This document shows positions 32,069 to 46,005 of a DNA stretch of 64,000 nucleotides, piece by piece. Origin of the DNA: Ecdyonurus torrentis (taxonomy: Eukaryota; Arthropoda; Insecta; Ephemeroptera; Heptageniidae); assembly GCA_949318235.1 (NCBI GenBank), contig OX439132.1, forward strand, positions 1,813,636 through 1,877,635. Reading direction: 5' to 3'. The position numbers and the translations under genes are program-made. Within the stretch, counting starts at the first letter, position 1. Every line of letters begins with the position of its first letter. The notes under the pieces are model-generated. The model was not told the origin of the DNA. It worked only from the letters and a program-made list of their open reading frames with translations, and ran no database searches.

Positions 32069-33216
32069 GTAATTAAATAATTATTAATAAATAATCGTTT
32101 TTATTCAAAAAAGCACAGAAAAGTATACATGTATTTTTGCAAGGTCGAGGCTGACAAAACGTCTGGCCCACTCTTACACTTAACCCTAACAGAAAACAAT
32201 AACAACATTTTTCAGTAAATATACAAAATTTTACTAATTAACTACTTCGTTAATCCACGACATTTTTAAACAATTATTTCAAATTATTCAACCAAATTTT
32301 AACGACGTTTTTGTGCGACTCTCAGAATGACAAAAATAGTTATCTTTTGTCAAAAATAATTTCTTACTTTTGCGGATCCTCTACCCACTCTAAAATGCTC
32401 AAAATAAATTTTTAAAAAAAGCGTATTTCAAGGGCGATTTCTGCTCCAATTTTCGTAGTTTTATCTCATTTTTTTTTTTTATTTATTATTATTTTTTTTT
32501 TTACATTTTTTTGTTTTAATTTTAATGAATTCTTTGGTGTCCACTGTACGTATTGTATACTGGGAGTGAAGAAGATTAAAAGAAAAAAAACACGAATATT
32601 TCGTAATATATCACATTATGTATTACGCACATGGATTACGTACTAAAAAAAAAAAAAAAAAAAAAGTCTCAAAAAGCTTGTACACAGTATTGTGCAATCA
32701 ACGGTTATGACGTTGAAAATCTAACGATAAAAACGTAAATGACGTCACAAGAAGCGTTATAAACCTTAAACTTGGTCGTTGAAATCTACATTTTTTTTAC
32801 ATTCGATCCCAATCGAATAAAACTTCAACGTTTAGTAATGTCATAACCGTTGACTCCGCATAATTATACTTAAAGTATTGCAAAATTGTGCACAAGCTTT
32901 TCAACGTGCGTTTTTTTAAAGTTAACGGAACAATAAAAAAACAATTAAAAAAACAACAAACAAACAAACAAACCAACCAACCAACCAACCAACCAACAAT
33001 CAAACATATAAATAATAAAAATCTGACAAGTAAAGGAATTAACCCGGCCGTTAATCAATAGCGAAATCAGAGCAAATTGAATCAATCGTTTATTTTGTGG
33101 TCAAAAATTGCTAACCAGAGTTTAAGCTGCGGAACGTAATATTTACGGCCGTTACGGCTCATTGCAATTTGTCATTAAATGCATGTAAACACACAATACA
33201 AAAAAAAAAAAAAAAC
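32069..33216. other. AT-rich stretch with a foldback and simple repeats
   Basis: An inverted repeat at about 32670-32905 (AAAAGCTTGTACACAGTATT.. against ..TTGTGCACAAGCTTTT, with AACGGTTATGAC inverted inside). A (CAAA)n/(CCAA)n tract at 32948-33000. No exon seen. Confidence 0.5.
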
Positions 33217-33392
33217 GTACTTGATGCTACATTGAACACTTGCTATATTGTAGAGCACAAATGTTGTAATTTTGTAATAACATAAGTAATTATGCTGAAC
33301 ATCTTAAGTATTATGTAATCACTGTACAATACAGCATACGTTATTATGTTGCTACATTGAGCTAGCTAGCATAATTATTAATTACGTAGCTA
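33217..33392. repeat. Single copy of the 132-bp subrepeat of the 50.4-51.8 kb element
   Basis: Contains GCTACATTGAACACTTGCTA, AGAGCACAAATGTTGTAATT and GTAATCACTGTACAATACAG in the same order as the tandem units at 51124-51843, and ends in the AGCATAATTATTAATTACGTA MITE end. Confidence 0.8.
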
Positions 33393-33533
33393 CTCCAAAG
33401 CAAAGAACACACAAGCACAACATCTACTTTTCTATTTTATTCTATGCACAATATGTTGCTTATTATCTATATGCTATCAAGACCCAAATATATGGCTAAA
33501 AATATTTCAAGTTTAACTTATGTTCCAATTATG

Positions 33534-33843
33534 CTATAGGGTGTATGCGGATGACGTCATATTTATTGCGCTTGGAGGCCATACTGGAGTAGTGCGTAAC
33601 ATTGCTCCGCATAGGACAAACTTCATTTAAGCCAATTTTCTTTGGGAAATCGGTTGATTTTTTGTTTTTGTTATTTTTCTCACATACTTGTGATATTAAT
33701 TCAACATATTTACAGCATCAATGCTCTCAAAATTATTGCATACTGTTTTTAAACTGGCAAAATGATTTTTTTTCCTATGTCACCCATGTTATTGAGTTAT
33801 CTAACATGGCGTCGACTTTAACATGAATGCATACACCCTATAG
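33534..33843. mobile_element. GGGTGTATGC-family MITE, best complete copy
   Basis: CTATAGGGTGTATGC at the left and GCATACACCCTATAG at the right form a perfect 15-bp inverted repeat. The interior has ATGACGTCAT (33551-33560), GGAGGCCATACTGGAGTAGT and, near the right end, ACATGGCGTCGACTTTAACA. About 310 bp, non-coding, TA at the borders as in Tc1/mariner-type elements. Confidence 0.88.
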
Positions 33844-33948
33844 AATAAATATTTATAATGCTAGAAATAATATTGCTATGTAGCATATTTATTATTTACT
33901 TTAACTCAAATTATGTTGTTATAAATATTTATAGACACTTAGCATTGG

Positions 33949-34558
33949 GACCGGATTTTTAGTTTTGAAAATGTGCATTTTCAGTACTGAGTTCAGTCCA
34001 TTTTTTTTTTTTTTTTTTTTTTTTTTGGCATAATTAGTTTGCAAAAACAGCAAAATCAGTTCACTTTCAGTTCAATTATACAAAAACAGTGAAATTCAGT
34101 TTTGATAATTTTTAACTTAGAAACACAATTTTATCAATAAAAAAGGATAAAATTTAAAATTTTTATTAAAAAAAAAAATCGGTTAAATTATGATCTGTTA
34201 CTCTTTACCAGTCAGTATTAACGAGAGCTGTTCTTGCATTTTTGTACTTCTTTTTAATCTTTTTTTTAATGGTCTTCAGTTGAATACAGATAGTTTTGAG
34301 ATATGCATTAAAAATAATTATTTCAAAATATATTCTTTTTTTTTTAACACGTCATTTTAAGTTTTTGTACGGTAAAATCTATTTTCAGTTTCCAAAAACT
34401 TACAAAACTGGCCCAGTTTACAAATTCCAAAAACGTTTTTTTGCAGCCCAAACTTTTTTCCATTTTTGGCAATAAAACTTCATGATTCGTAGACATGTGA
34501 ACTCAGATGTGACCTAGCATGCATATTTCAAAAACTGAACAAACTGGAGATCCGGTCC
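33949..34558. mobile_element. Possible non-autonomous element with GGGACCGGATTT ends
   Basis: GGGACCGGATTTTTAGTTTT at the left and a partly inverted end (CTGGAGATCCGGTCC) at the right. The interior repeats CAGTTCA/CAGTTT motifs. No clear TSD. Confidence 0.4.
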
Positions 34559-34676
34559 TTAAAAATAATCCTCAATCTTCCATGTATATTAATAAAAACT
34601 TACGTTTTAAAATACCACTTAACAACAAATATTTTAACTAAATTAAAATTGTTCAAATTTATTATATATGAATATA

Positions 34677-34677
34677 T

Positions 34678-34744
<67 letters not shown>
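34677..34744. repeat. (TA)n microsatellite
   Basis: TA run with one interruption near 34690. Confidence 0.95.
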
Positions 34745-34750
<6 letters not shown>

Positions 34751-35127
34751 ATTTTTATATATTATATACACACGTATATGATATCATCTCTTGACGGAAC
34801 TTCATAAAACTGTGTTTCTACAACTTGTGCAATACGATGATTACTTAATAAACAGTCTATTATATAGTTTAGAGTTAATTGAGATCACAAAGTTTTGCCA
34901 AACTGAACTTTTTATACGAAACAAAAAATTAATAATAATAAAACATATTTGAAAACAAAGTATGATTGGTTTTTAAGTATACTTTATTGATGACATATTG
35001 TCACAGAATGTTTTCAATCAAGATTTCACTTAACTTGTCTAATTTTTTATTTGCAATGGAACATCATCAGGAATTTTAAGTTTTGGTTATCCATTCAAAT
35101 TTTTGAAATATGCAATTAGCAAGGTTT

Positions 35128-35128
<1 letters not shown>

Positions 35129-35165
<37 letters not shown>

Positions 35166-35208
35166 TTTCTTCCATGTCAGCTAAAAAAAAAAAAAAAAAA
35201 AAAAAAAG
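35129..35208. repeat. Two poly(A) tracts separated by 21 bp
   Basis: A-runs of about 34 and 23 bases. The frame through them is an artefact. Confidence 0.95.
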
Positions 35209-35391
35209 CCTAATGCTTCAATATTTCGTCAGCACATGCAAAGAGCTATGTATGTTGTGCATTGATAAAATAGTGGTGTCTGGCTGGCTGCAATGTTATC
35301 AAAGTGATGCACAGTGTGGCTTGCGATTGCTCCACGACCAAATCTTTATACTTTGGGATAACAATAATAACCGGTTTTTGTCACTGAACAC

Positions 35392-35660
35392 CGTAAAGCC
35401 GTTATGTATGTATGTACACACTACAACATAGTTATGAGAGAGAGAGTCGAACCTCTGTCCCTGCTCTGTCCTCTTGTCTTCTAGCTTAATATCGATCTCT
35501 TTACATATCGTAAAGCCGTTATGTATGTATATGTACACACATAGTATGTGAGCAACATAGATATGAGAGAAAGAGAGTCGAACCTCTGTCCTCTTGTCTT
35601 AATATTTATCTTCTAGCTCAATGTCGATTGTTACGTCATATCGATCTCTTAACATATCGT
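35392..35660. repeat. Imperfect tandem duplication of ~120 bp
   Basis: GTAAAGCCGTTATGTATGTA, GAGTCGAACCTCTGTCC and CTCTTGTCTT recur in order from about 35392 and 35511. Confidence 0.8.
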
Positions 35661-35705
35661 ACATACATCAAATCACAATCGAATACATCACAGTCTTTTT
35701 TGCCA

Positions 35706-35719
35706 AAATATTTATTTAC

Positions 35720-35802
<83 letters not shown>

Positions 35803-35862
35803 CTTATTTATTTATTTTTTATTTTTTTTTATTCGTTCGTTCGTTCGTTCGTTCGTTCGTTC
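35706..35862. repeat. (TTTA)n followed by (TTCG)n
   Basis: About 27 TTTA units with a few changes, a T-run, then seven TTCG units. Frames here (FIYL, FVRS) are artefacts. Confidence 0.96.
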
Positions 35863-37030
35863 AATTTATTTATATCTTTATTTATTATTTTATCTAATGT
35901 CATCCAAAAACAGGCTTATTTTGCGCCCAATAGATTGCCCGATAAATAAATAAACTGCGCCCTATAGATGGTATATACAATACATATAAAATTATTATAT
36001 TGGCTATGCTACAACATAAATTTTAAGAGTGCACATATAATACATATTTAATTAAATTTAATAAATTAAAATATTTTAATTCTGTTCTACATATTATTTT
36101 ATTTTAACCTGTCGTCCACATATAGTTTTTTTTTTAATGATTTAATAGAATCATTAAATGAAGTTATTAGACTATATTACATTAATATTATAGAAAACCA
36201 ATGTTTTCTCACATGCACAGAGGTGTTCGTATAGCGTACCTATGTTGAAGAAAAATGTTCTGAAGTGATATTTGACTCACGTAGTCAACCTTACCAAACC
36301 TTCCCTAAAGTCTAATTAACAAAATCCTGGAGAAATGAATAATATTTAGTATTTTTATCATTTATATTAAAGATCAAAATTCTGAAAATACCTCCGAAAA
36401 AAAATAAAAAAGGTACTAAATCACGATAAAAAAACCCACTATACACTATTATAAAGATATAAATATAGTATTGAAGGTTTATACAGAGACAAAGACGTAT
36501 AAACCTACTTGCATAGTAATCCTGTAAATGACAACAGGTGTGCACATTAGGCTAGCCCAGGTATTGATATACTACAATAATACAGGTAAAACATACTACA
36601 ATGTAGTCATGTCTCACCTAGATTACCTGAAATTTCACCTGCATTACCTGACATTGTATATTAATACCTGGGCCAGGGCAATATTTATCTGTTGTTATTT
36701 ACAAGAGTCATATACCTATAGTAATATTTGGTCCATGTTAAGACAGTTAAATTTGCAGTGTATAAAGTAGATAAGTATGTAAGTGGCCTAAGTGGGAACA
36801 CAACACCATGTAAACAGCCAGGAAACTGCAGTCAAATATTTGTAAGCATCGTCATGAAGTAGAGAAGGAGGGGGGGGGGGGGGGGGGGAGGGTGATGTTT
36901 TCAAACTGCGGGCTAGGAGTCATAGTCTGGTGATGTTTAATTGTATTGAAATATTTTGACTTAAAAATTATAAACATAAGTAAACTCTACGTTTCAATAT
37001 ATCTCCATAAATGTACTATATTTCATACAT
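35863..37030. other. AT-rich stretch with a short inverted repeat
   Basis: GGCTAGCCCAGGTATTGATA at 36551 returns inverted near 36655-36675 (TATTAATACCTGGGCC), a probable MITE of about 125 bp. A G-tract lies at about 36870-36888. No gene seen. Confidence 0.45.
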
Positions 37031-37083
37031 AAAGGGCCTATCCGCATGACGTCATATTTAATGTGATTGCACGCCATATTGAA

Positions 37084-37084
<1 letters not shown>

Positions 37085-37160
<76 letters not shown>
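37085..37160. repeat. (TA)n microsatellite at the end of a MITE fragment
   Basis: The TA run directly follows a fragment of the GGGTGTATGC MITE (37034-37084, with TGACGTCA at 37047-37054). It is followed by (GT)n at 37163-37178. Confidence 0.93.
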
Positions 37161-37161
<1 letters not shown>

Positions 37162-37446
37162 GTGTGTGTGTGTGTGTTTGTTTTATATTTTATTTATTTG
37201 CTATATTTATTTATTTCTGATATTTTTGCGCACTACTTTGCCTATGGTATGCAAAGATATTCAAATACAATACAAGCATACAACAAGAGAACGTACTTAC
37301 TTACTTACATACCTACCTAGCTACAATACAAACACAACACCCGTGGTAAATATACTTTATTTTCCCACGCGTCAGTCAGCCAGGCAGCCAGGCAGGCAGG
37401 CAGTCCTTATGTGACGTCACAATATAAGAACAAGTGCATGGTAGTG

Positions 37447-37450
<4 letters not shown>

Positions 37451-37486
<36 letters not shown>

Positions 37487-37663
37487 ACATGTGTTTAAGT
37501 ATCAAAAATTATTTGCAGATAATTTCACGTCCAAGTATTAAACACAAAAGACTTCAACGTTTTCACAGAAATTCATCAACCAAATTAAATTTTACTTCTT
37601 TTTTTCACGCTCTTTGAGTAATTTTAATTATAAAAAATATTAATTTAATGCTTTTGTATGAAT

Positions 37664-37723
<60 letters not shown>
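37451..37723. repeat. (GA)n and (TC)n microsatellites
   Basis: GA run 37451-37484 and TC run 37667-37723. They are inverted relative to each other, with about 180 bp of AT-rich DNA between them. Confidence 0.95.
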
Positions 37724-37726
<3 letters not shown>

Positions 37727-37954
37727 GATATTCTGTATAAAATATAATAATCATATTTTGCAACTTATTTACGCACATAAATTCCTACACTGAAAGAAGA
37801 GATATTAGATAGCATGATTACTGTGTTACGTATTTATTTTTCACCCAAAATTAAAAGTTTAAAAAATTGTTTAGTTATACAGTCATATAGATCATGTAAC
37901 TCTTCAGTACAAATCAAGAACTTGTGGTAGCTGGCATGAAGTTTTGAATTTTGC

Positions 37955-38290
37955 TATAATAGGATGTATGCGGATGACGTCATATTTAATGCGCTTGGAG
38001 GCCATACTGGAGTAGTCAATAACATTGCTCAGCATAGGAAAACTTAGTTTAAGCCAACTTTCTTTAGGAAATATGATTATGTTTTGTTATTGTTATTTTT
38101 CTCACATACTTGAGATATTAATTCAACATATTTACAACATCAATGCTCTCAAAAATATTGCATAGTGTTTTTAAACTTTCAAAATGAGTTATTTTCCAAT
38201 GCCACCCGATTACCTTACCTTATGCCGCCCATGTTATTGAGTTATCCAACATGGCGTTGACTTTAGCATAAATACATATACACCCTATAG
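37955..38290. mobile_element. GGGTGTATGC-family MITE
   Basis: From ATAGGATGTATGCGGATGAC to ACATATACACCCTATAG. Contains TGACGTCA at 37975-37982 and GGAGGCCATACTGGAGTAGT. A small insertion of CCGATTACCTTACC type lies near 38205. Confidence 0.85.
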
Positions 38291-38446
38291 GTATACGAGT
38301 CAATATTATCCGCACTTTGATTGTACGTTGTAATTCATCACATCATCAACGTCTAGGCAACAATTTTAAACTGCGTGTGTCACTTCACTGAAAGCGAAAG
38401 CACAAATCACTTAATTTTTTTGCTGGATTTATATTTTTCAAATTCA

Positions 38447-39233
<787 letters not shown>

Positions 39234-39590
39234 TTAGAACTATATGCATAAATAATTATGCTCTACAACACAACATGCTTTATAACATAATTATTATGTA
39301 GTAGGTATGTACATGGACAAAATAAATACCTAATAATTATACTAACTCTTTTTCAGCTTAATTTGTTTCATACAGCAAAGCATTATGATTTAACCATCAT
39401 TTGTCCAATATAATAACATAAATATAAATATAGCATGAATGAATAATTTTATTAAATTTTTTCCCGTGTATAGGTTACTAATAAAAAAGGTTTATGTTTT
39501 GTTATTATTGAAGTAATTGTGCTAAAAAGGAGATAACACAATTACTATATACGTATTTATTTTTCACGTAAAACCTACATTGTACAAATT

Positions 39591-39688
39591 GTTCAGTTAC
39601 ATAGATTCAGTACAAACCAATAAGTTGGTTGACAAAATTTTAAACAGTAACTTGTTAGTATCAACGTTATTTCTTCAGTGGTAAATTC
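39591..39688. repeat. Dispersed TAACTCTTCAGTA-family repeat
   Basis: GTTCAGTTACATAGATTCAG and CAGTAACTTGTTAGTATCAA as in the 19046 and 53552 copies. Confidence 0.7.
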
Positions 39689-40056
39689 TACACTGAAAAT
39701 AAATCATACTTGCAGCAATTAAATGCAATAGGTAGGTAGAAACATGTATTATTATACTTCCATAATACCTAATGCAGGTACAATATGCTACAATAAAGTT
39801 GTGACTCACTTAGATTAAGTTTATAACTAACTGTTTCAAATTCAAGTGTACCTATATTGTAAAATACAGGATATACATGTCATGTGTACCTGTTAAGTTT
39901 TTTTTTTTTTTTTCGTGTAGCTCTTTATAGATCTTAAAAAAAACTTTGTATACAATCTTACAAATTTATTTAGAAAAAAGAGGTTTAAATAGTAACTAAT
40001 AGACATATGACTAGTATAGGTCTTGACTGGAACTGGGATGGGTGTAGCCAAGATAT

Positions 40057-40369
40057 CCTATAGGATCTATGCATTCATGTTAAAGTCAACGCCATGTTGG
40101 ATCACTCAACAACATGTGTGGCATAGGAAAAAAAAATCATTTTGCCAGTTTAAAACCACTATGCAATATATTTGAGAGCATTGATGTTGTAAATATGTTG
40201 AATTAGTATCTCAAGTATGTGAGAAAAATAACAAATAACACAAAATTAACCGATTTCCCAAAGAAAATGAGCTTAAATGAAGTTTGTCCTATGCTGAGCA
40301 ATGTAATGCACTACTCCAGTATGGCCTCCAAGCGCAATAAATATGACGTCATCCGCATACACCCTATAG
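40057..40369. mobile_element. GGGTGTATGC-family MITE, opposite orientation
   Basis: CTATAGGATCTATGCATTCA at the left and GCATACACCCTATAG at the right, TGACGTCA at 40344-40351. It is the reverse orientation of the 33534 copy. The small frame through it (40219-40410) is not a gene. Confidence 0.85.
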
Positions 40370-40887
40370 AAGAAAAGACATACACACTAAAAAAAATATT
40401 TAAATTTTGAAATCCAACGAATTTGTTTACTCCATAAAAATAAAATTGAAAATTGAAAATTGTTTTAACTTAAATCGCAATATATAAAATAAAACACAGC
40501 CGTGCTACTTAGTTTTCAACCTACAAATTCATATTTAATTTATGAAACTATAAATTTGTTAAGTTTATTTGAATCAAAATACGCTGCGCTGCGTTTTTTT
40601 TTTTGCAAATTATTTTTTTGAGCGAATTTTTTTTAAAGAAAATGCGTCATAATTTGCTCTTTAACTGTCATAACAGTGCAATAAAATAATAAATGTATGT
40701 ACTAAATTTGTCTTAGAATTCATGAAATTCAAAAAAATCCATATTTTATATGCATCCGATTTAATTTTTAAAGATAAATTAAAAGCACGAAGACAAGGTC
40801 TATACTTTGCAATGTATTTCTTATGGAGTAACAAACTACCAGATTGCTATCTCATAGGTTTTTGACGTTTGTGTAGGGCCTGTCTTA

Positions 40888-40922
40888 TTAAAGGAATAGA
40901 CCGGAGAAAAACATGAGCATTT
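40888..40922. mobile_element. Left end of the piggyBac-like MITE, cut by an assembly gap
   Basis: TTAAAGGAATAGACCGGAG matches the 24743 element, then the sequence runs into Ns. Confidence 0.7.
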
Positions 40923-41122
40923 NNNNNNNNNNNNNNNNNNNNNNNNNNNNNNNNNNNNNNNNNNNNNNNNNNNNNNNNNNNNNNNNNNNNNNNNNNNNNN
41001 NNNNNNNNNNNNNNNNNNNNNNNNNNNNNNNNNNNNNNNNNNNNNNNNNNNNNNNNNNNNNNNNNNNNNNNNNNNNNNNNNNNNNNNNNNNNNNNNNNNN
41101 NNNNNNNNNNNNNNNNNNNNNN
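40923..41122. other. Assembly gap of exactly 200 N
   Basis: Uninterrupted Ns. The round length suggests a placeholder of unknown true size. Confidence 0.99.
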
Positions 41123-41453
41123 AACACTTGCTCTCTAATTCTGACAACACTAAACAGATATTAACAACAATTAAAATTCTTCCCTACAACTTTAGCGACA
41201 ATTAAGGTGGCAAATCTTCTACTGCGAGATTTTACTAAAAATTTGCAAAGAAAGAAAAAGATGAAATTTTGCACACTGATAAATTATGGAATGTTTAAAA
41301 ATGTAAAAAAAAAAAAATAATAATAAATAAAAAAAATAGGGGGTCACCATGCTAGATAATTTTTTGATGTATTATACCCAGAGCCCATGTTAATTTCAGT
41401 ATTTATGCTCTCTCTTATCTGATGGTCACGGGTTCTGAAAATGTTGTCATAGG

Positions 41454-41606
41454 TATATTCAACTCAAAAAACCTCAGTCGATTTAAATCGGGCATGCTTA
41501 AAGTATCACCCATTGTCACATTTGAGGAGAAGGGGGGCGGCTGCCGGCTGGGCGATACCGTAAATGGTCGAACGGCACGTGACTCAGATTTTTTGAGTTG
41601 AATATA
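41454..41606. mobile_element. MITE with TATATTCAACTCAAAAAA ends
   Basis: TATATTCAACTCAAAAAA returns inverted at 41588-41606. The GC-rich centre (GGGGGGCGGCTGCCGGCTGG) has no coding support. About 152 bp. Confidence 0.75.
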
Positions 41607-41984
41607 GTTGTTACTGTTAACTTTCAAATGTCATCATATAGTTTGCAACTTTTCTCTTTATATTCTGAGATACAGCAAGCCAACTGACTACAACCCTTAA
41701 CTGTCACGTTCTCCCAGTGTACCGTGATGTCACTGTGGCGCACACAGATGTCAGCCAAGTCGCGGCACATGCACAACTCCGCGAGCAGTTTGTACTTCGC
41801 AACACAGATGGCAAAATCACTCAATTTTCTCTTTTATATAATAATATTGAAAATCATTTATTTTTTACCAATATTTTAAATTTAACATGGTGCATGATCT
41901 AGTATTTTTTATTATTCTATTTATTTATTATGTAGTATGATTTTATTTAAAAGTGTATGATCTAGAGCTTTGCACGGAAATAAT

Positions 41985-42424
41985 AATTTTACGAAATTTA
42001 TTTTGCGTTTATGTTTTATTATAGCATAAATTGCGCTAAATTAAGAAAAAAATAATTATGCTGAATTACAATATATTAATGCTATATAACAAAATTATTA
42101 TGCAGTATAGCATAAATTATGCTATGTTTAACAAATTGTGCTAAAAATGAGCTAGCATAATTATTGTGTAGTTATTTTTTATGTGTGTGTAATCGTATCT
42201 GAATTTTCTATGCAAAAAGAATATGACCAAAATAACTTCGTAATAATTATGCTAGCTCATTTTCAGCACAACTTTTTCTATCCAGCAAAATTATATAAAA
42301 TATAATGCAAAATAATTATGTTATATGTAAATGTTATATTGTACAGCAAAATTATTCTTGTTGTTCTATTTTAGTAAAATTTAATCTATAATGACATAAA
42401 TTTAGCATAAATGACGTAATTCAC
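41985..42424. mobile_element. Two AT-rich MITE copies in inverted orientation
   Basis: The copy at 41985-42180 ends GAGCTAGCATAATTATTGTG. The copy at 42236-42424 begins CGTAATAATTATGCTAGCTC. Together they form a loose inverted pair about 55 bp apart. Confidence 0.65.
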
Positions 42425-43045
42425 TCTTTCCGTGTGACGGTAACGTTAATTTTGTTTAACATTATAACTAACGATAACATTATCTCTAATTTGTCCCCTA
42501 CTATATAACGTTAACAATGTTATTTTTAATTATTTTTTAATAAGTTAAATTATAAAAGCAGTTCGTATTTTATTTAAAGAGGTAGGTGACCGACTGATAT
42601 CTCGCAAACTAGACGGTCGCTAATTATAATATTAACACAAAGTAAAGAAAAAATTTACTTAAATTTAAAAGTTTAGTTAGTTGAAACATGTGAAAACACG
42701 ATCAAATATTCAAGTTATTACACTTTTAAGATAACTCGTAAATGTGGAAATTTAAATTTTAGTCAAATTAGAAATTTTTTTTTTTTTGAATTAAAAATAT
42801 TATTATAACTTGTTTCTGATAAAAATAACTTTAAATTTATCGATTTTATTTGAAAATTATAGAATTTGTTTTGTTGGCATAAATAACACACAAAAAATTA
42901 TTGTGAAAATATAGTCCTTCTTTTAGCGATTTCCGGTTAAAGTTGGTCACCCTGTACGTTAAATTTATTTTATTTATTTTAAATTAACATTTATTTTCCT
43001 ATTTATTTTTTCACACCTCGTATTTTTTTTTAAAAATTACTAAAA

Positions 43046-43081
<36 letters not shown>

Positions 43082-43160
43082 GTATTATATATTAGTTTAT
43101 TAACTTTAATTTTTGTTACATCTATATCAGTTCAAAAAGTTATCCTTTTTGTAAAGTTGT
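42425..43160. other. AT-rich stretch, nothing recognised
   Basis: Poly-T at about 43050-43077. No exon or element ends supported. Confidence 0.5.
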
Positions 43161-43163
43161 TAA

Positions 43164-43470
43164 TCTATAGGATGTATGTGCATATTTAGTGCGCTTGGAG
43201 CTAGGCCATACTGGTGTAATGACTAACATTGCTCAGCATAGGACAAACTTTGTTCTTAGCTATTTTATTAGGAAAGACACTTTTTTTTTTTTTTTTTTTT
43301 TTTTGTAATTGCCATTTACTTACATACTTGTAAAGTGCTAATGTAACCTATATTATAACATAATCAATGCTCTTAAAAATATATTGCTTAGTATATTTAC
43401 CTGGCAAAATTAGTAATTTTCCTATGCGGCCCATGTTATTGAGTGATCCAACATGGCGTCGAACGTGAAT
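43164..43470. mobile_element. GGGTGTATGC-family MITE, diverged
   Basis: CTATAGGATGTATGTGCATA at the left, AGGCCATACTGGTGTAATG inside and CAACATGGCGTCGAACGTGA near the right. It lacks the TGACGTCA present in other copies. Confidence 0.7.
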
Positions 43471-44580
43471 GTATGTTTAGAAGAACAAATTAAGTTTTGA
43501 CATTTGCTCTGATTCCTTGCATTGATCTTTACTTTACTTTACGTATATATAGTAAACAAAAGTGAAATCCTCGGGTCACTAAATCTCAGTTAGATCTTTA
43601 ACTTTTAATAAAGCCGAGTTGTACTGAACGCTCTGTCTGTCTGTCTGTCTCGGGGCTGTTATTTGAATAAACAAAATCTTAAAAGGCTTTATATACCTAC
43701 TATATTATAGCATAGTATAGCGTTGTGTGTTCATTGAGGCCGTGGGGTTGATAGCATTGTTATGTGCTGTGCTGGCTATATTACATTGCGAGGGAGGGGA
43801 TTTACATAATTATTTTTATTATTTTGTCTAAAATATAAAACTAGGTTAAATAATGAGGTTTTTTTGGTGCGGACACACATAATAGACAGACAATACATAG
43901 CAGAAGCTCACAGTAGACTTCAGAGAGAGAGAGGGAGAGAGAGAGAGAGTCACTTCTGCTTGAAATAAGGACTTGATTAGAAAACGTCTACAGCAGTACA
44001 TGAAAGAAGGAAATATATATATAAAAAAAATCCCAACATACACTGAAAAAAAGTCGTTCATAGCATATTGTATTGAGTACAAGTATTTTTAGTTCTTGCT
44101 TGCTCAAATTCTAATATATAAAAATATAAAAAATTGCATTTGTTATAAGAAAATAATACGAGAAAATAAAAGTAGGAAAACCTTCATATAAAAATGAGTA
44201 CAATAAAATTGTTCAGATTTTTGTATATATTTAGCTCCTATACTTCAATAGTTATGATATAAAGGGCAGTTACATATTGCGAAACACAACATTTAGTTTT
44301 CTCAGTGTAATCTCTAAGTTATATCTCACAAAGAGAAATGAAATTCTCGTCTCGACAGACACACACAAAATATGCAGCGTCGCAAAAAAAAAAAAAAAAA
44401 AAAAAAAAAAGAAGAAGTTAAATTTGCGAAGCTTGAGTACACGACGTGATTCCATCCAATAGATAAGTTCACATAATCACGACAACAATCGAATATTAAA
44501 AATGTAGTCTACAAACTTTTCAACGATGTTTTTTCTTAAATAATGTTTAATCACTTTAAGGGCAGTAAGCTGCAACCTCT
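43471..44580. other. AT-rich stretch with simple repeats
   Basis: (CTGT)n at about 43634-43649, a GA-rich tract at 43921-43949 and a poly(A) of about 26 at 44386-44410. No gene. Confidence 0.5.
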
Positions 44581-44800
44581 AGTTAAACCAGGGCTTAAAG
44601 TAGACCTGAAGTCTTACCGGAACGCAATCGTGAGACTATCCCACACCCCATCGGGGGGTCTGGGGGGTTGCGCCCCCCAGTTGCCCGCCGCAGGCGAAAA
44701 AAAATTTGAAAAGGGGGCGTGGCACTCTTATTTTTCGCTTAATTTTAAGCTAAAACTATGTTCCCTAGGTTTCAAAAATTTAAATTAAATTGCTTATAAT

Positions 44801-45498
44801 TAGAGACTGGATTTTCAGGTGATCACCTTTTTGTTGCTATGAATAATATGTTCCTTTTTTATAAGAATGTCCACGAACTAGCAACTTTCGAGCCGTTTGA
44901 GATCAACTTTATTCTTTCTCACCTTTTTTTAGTTGTTTTTTCTCACCTTTTTTTAGGTTTTCACTTTTTTTTTTAACCTTTTTTCACCTTTTCATCAAAA
45001 TTTTTTTTACCTAAATTAGGATTTTCTCTTTTTTTTTAAGAATTTACAAAACGTTTAAAAAAAAAGATTTTTTTTACCGCAATTTTTTTAAACAGAGATT
45101 CAATAATGCTGTTCGTAAACCAAAAAATGCGCATTCCATTTGATTTAAATAACCAAAGGCGATCGTCATTTTAGGAGCAGAGAACAGGGTTTACGAACAA
45201 CATGTCATCTATGTCATCTATAAGTGACATTTTTTTAATTTTATTTTTGAATCATAATTTGTTGTTGTTGTTGTAGGTTGTACTTGTAACCTTAAAATAC
45301 CTATAGGCAGTACAGCATACACTAAAAAAAATAATAAAAAAGTAATTTTATTTTTTTTTTTTTATCACCTTTTTTCTGAATTCATCATCTTTTTTCAGGT
45401 TTATCGCCTTTTTTTCACCTTTTTTGTGCAAAAAAAAAAAATCACCTTTTTTAGACACTTTTTTTTATCAAAATTTTCACCTGAAAATCCGGTCTCTA
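44801..45498. mobile_element. hAT-like element nested in the previous one, 8-bp TSD
   Basis: The ends TAGAGACTGGATTTTCAGGT and ACCTGAAAATCCGGTCTCTA are inverted repeats. The TSD CTTATAAT lies at 44793-44800 and 45499-45506. The interior repeats TCACCTTTTTT motifs and includes the third hairpin MITE copy. Confidence 0.88.
45104..45202. mobile_element. Hairpin MITE (copy 3)
   Basis: TAATGCTGTTCGTAAAC, CCAAAAAATGCGCATTCCAT and GGGTTTACGAACAACAT as in copies 1 and 2, with a short deletion in the left arm. Confidence 0.8.
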
Positions 45499-45970
45499 CT
45501 TATAATTAATTTAATTTTTAAATTATTTTGATTTTTAATAAAAAAAATTGTATAAAATTTTATAATAATATTAATATGTACTGTATTTTGAAACAACTTT
45601 TTTTTCAAATTTAATTTAGGAAAACAAATTACATAAGACGAGTTTTTTTTTTTTATATATATATTTTCAAAAGGTTACTGGTTAATATTAAAATTATGAG
45701 TGTGCAATGCCATAGCATGTTGATTAATTATTTGATGAAAATATGCTGACTTATGAGTGAAATTTGAGAAACATTTCATTCTATTTATTTTTTAACATCG
45801 GCCAGTGCTCATAGAATTTATAGATTACTTTTTTAATAATCTATAAATTCAGCAAAAAATCATCACTTTTAATTATAAAATAAATTGATTATATAAAAAA
45901 AAGCCAAGTTATAGAAAACCAGTGGAAATATAAGTTTGATTTTGGTGATATTTCATGGGTTCAGTAGATG

Positions 45971-46005
<35 letters not shown>

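Noticed and set aside
40836..41164. Open frames across X residues
   Set aside because: They run through the 200-N gap and have no real sequence support.
41415..41627. 70-codon frame as a gene
   Set aside because: It coincides with the MITE defined by TATATTCAACTCAAAAAA inverted ends.
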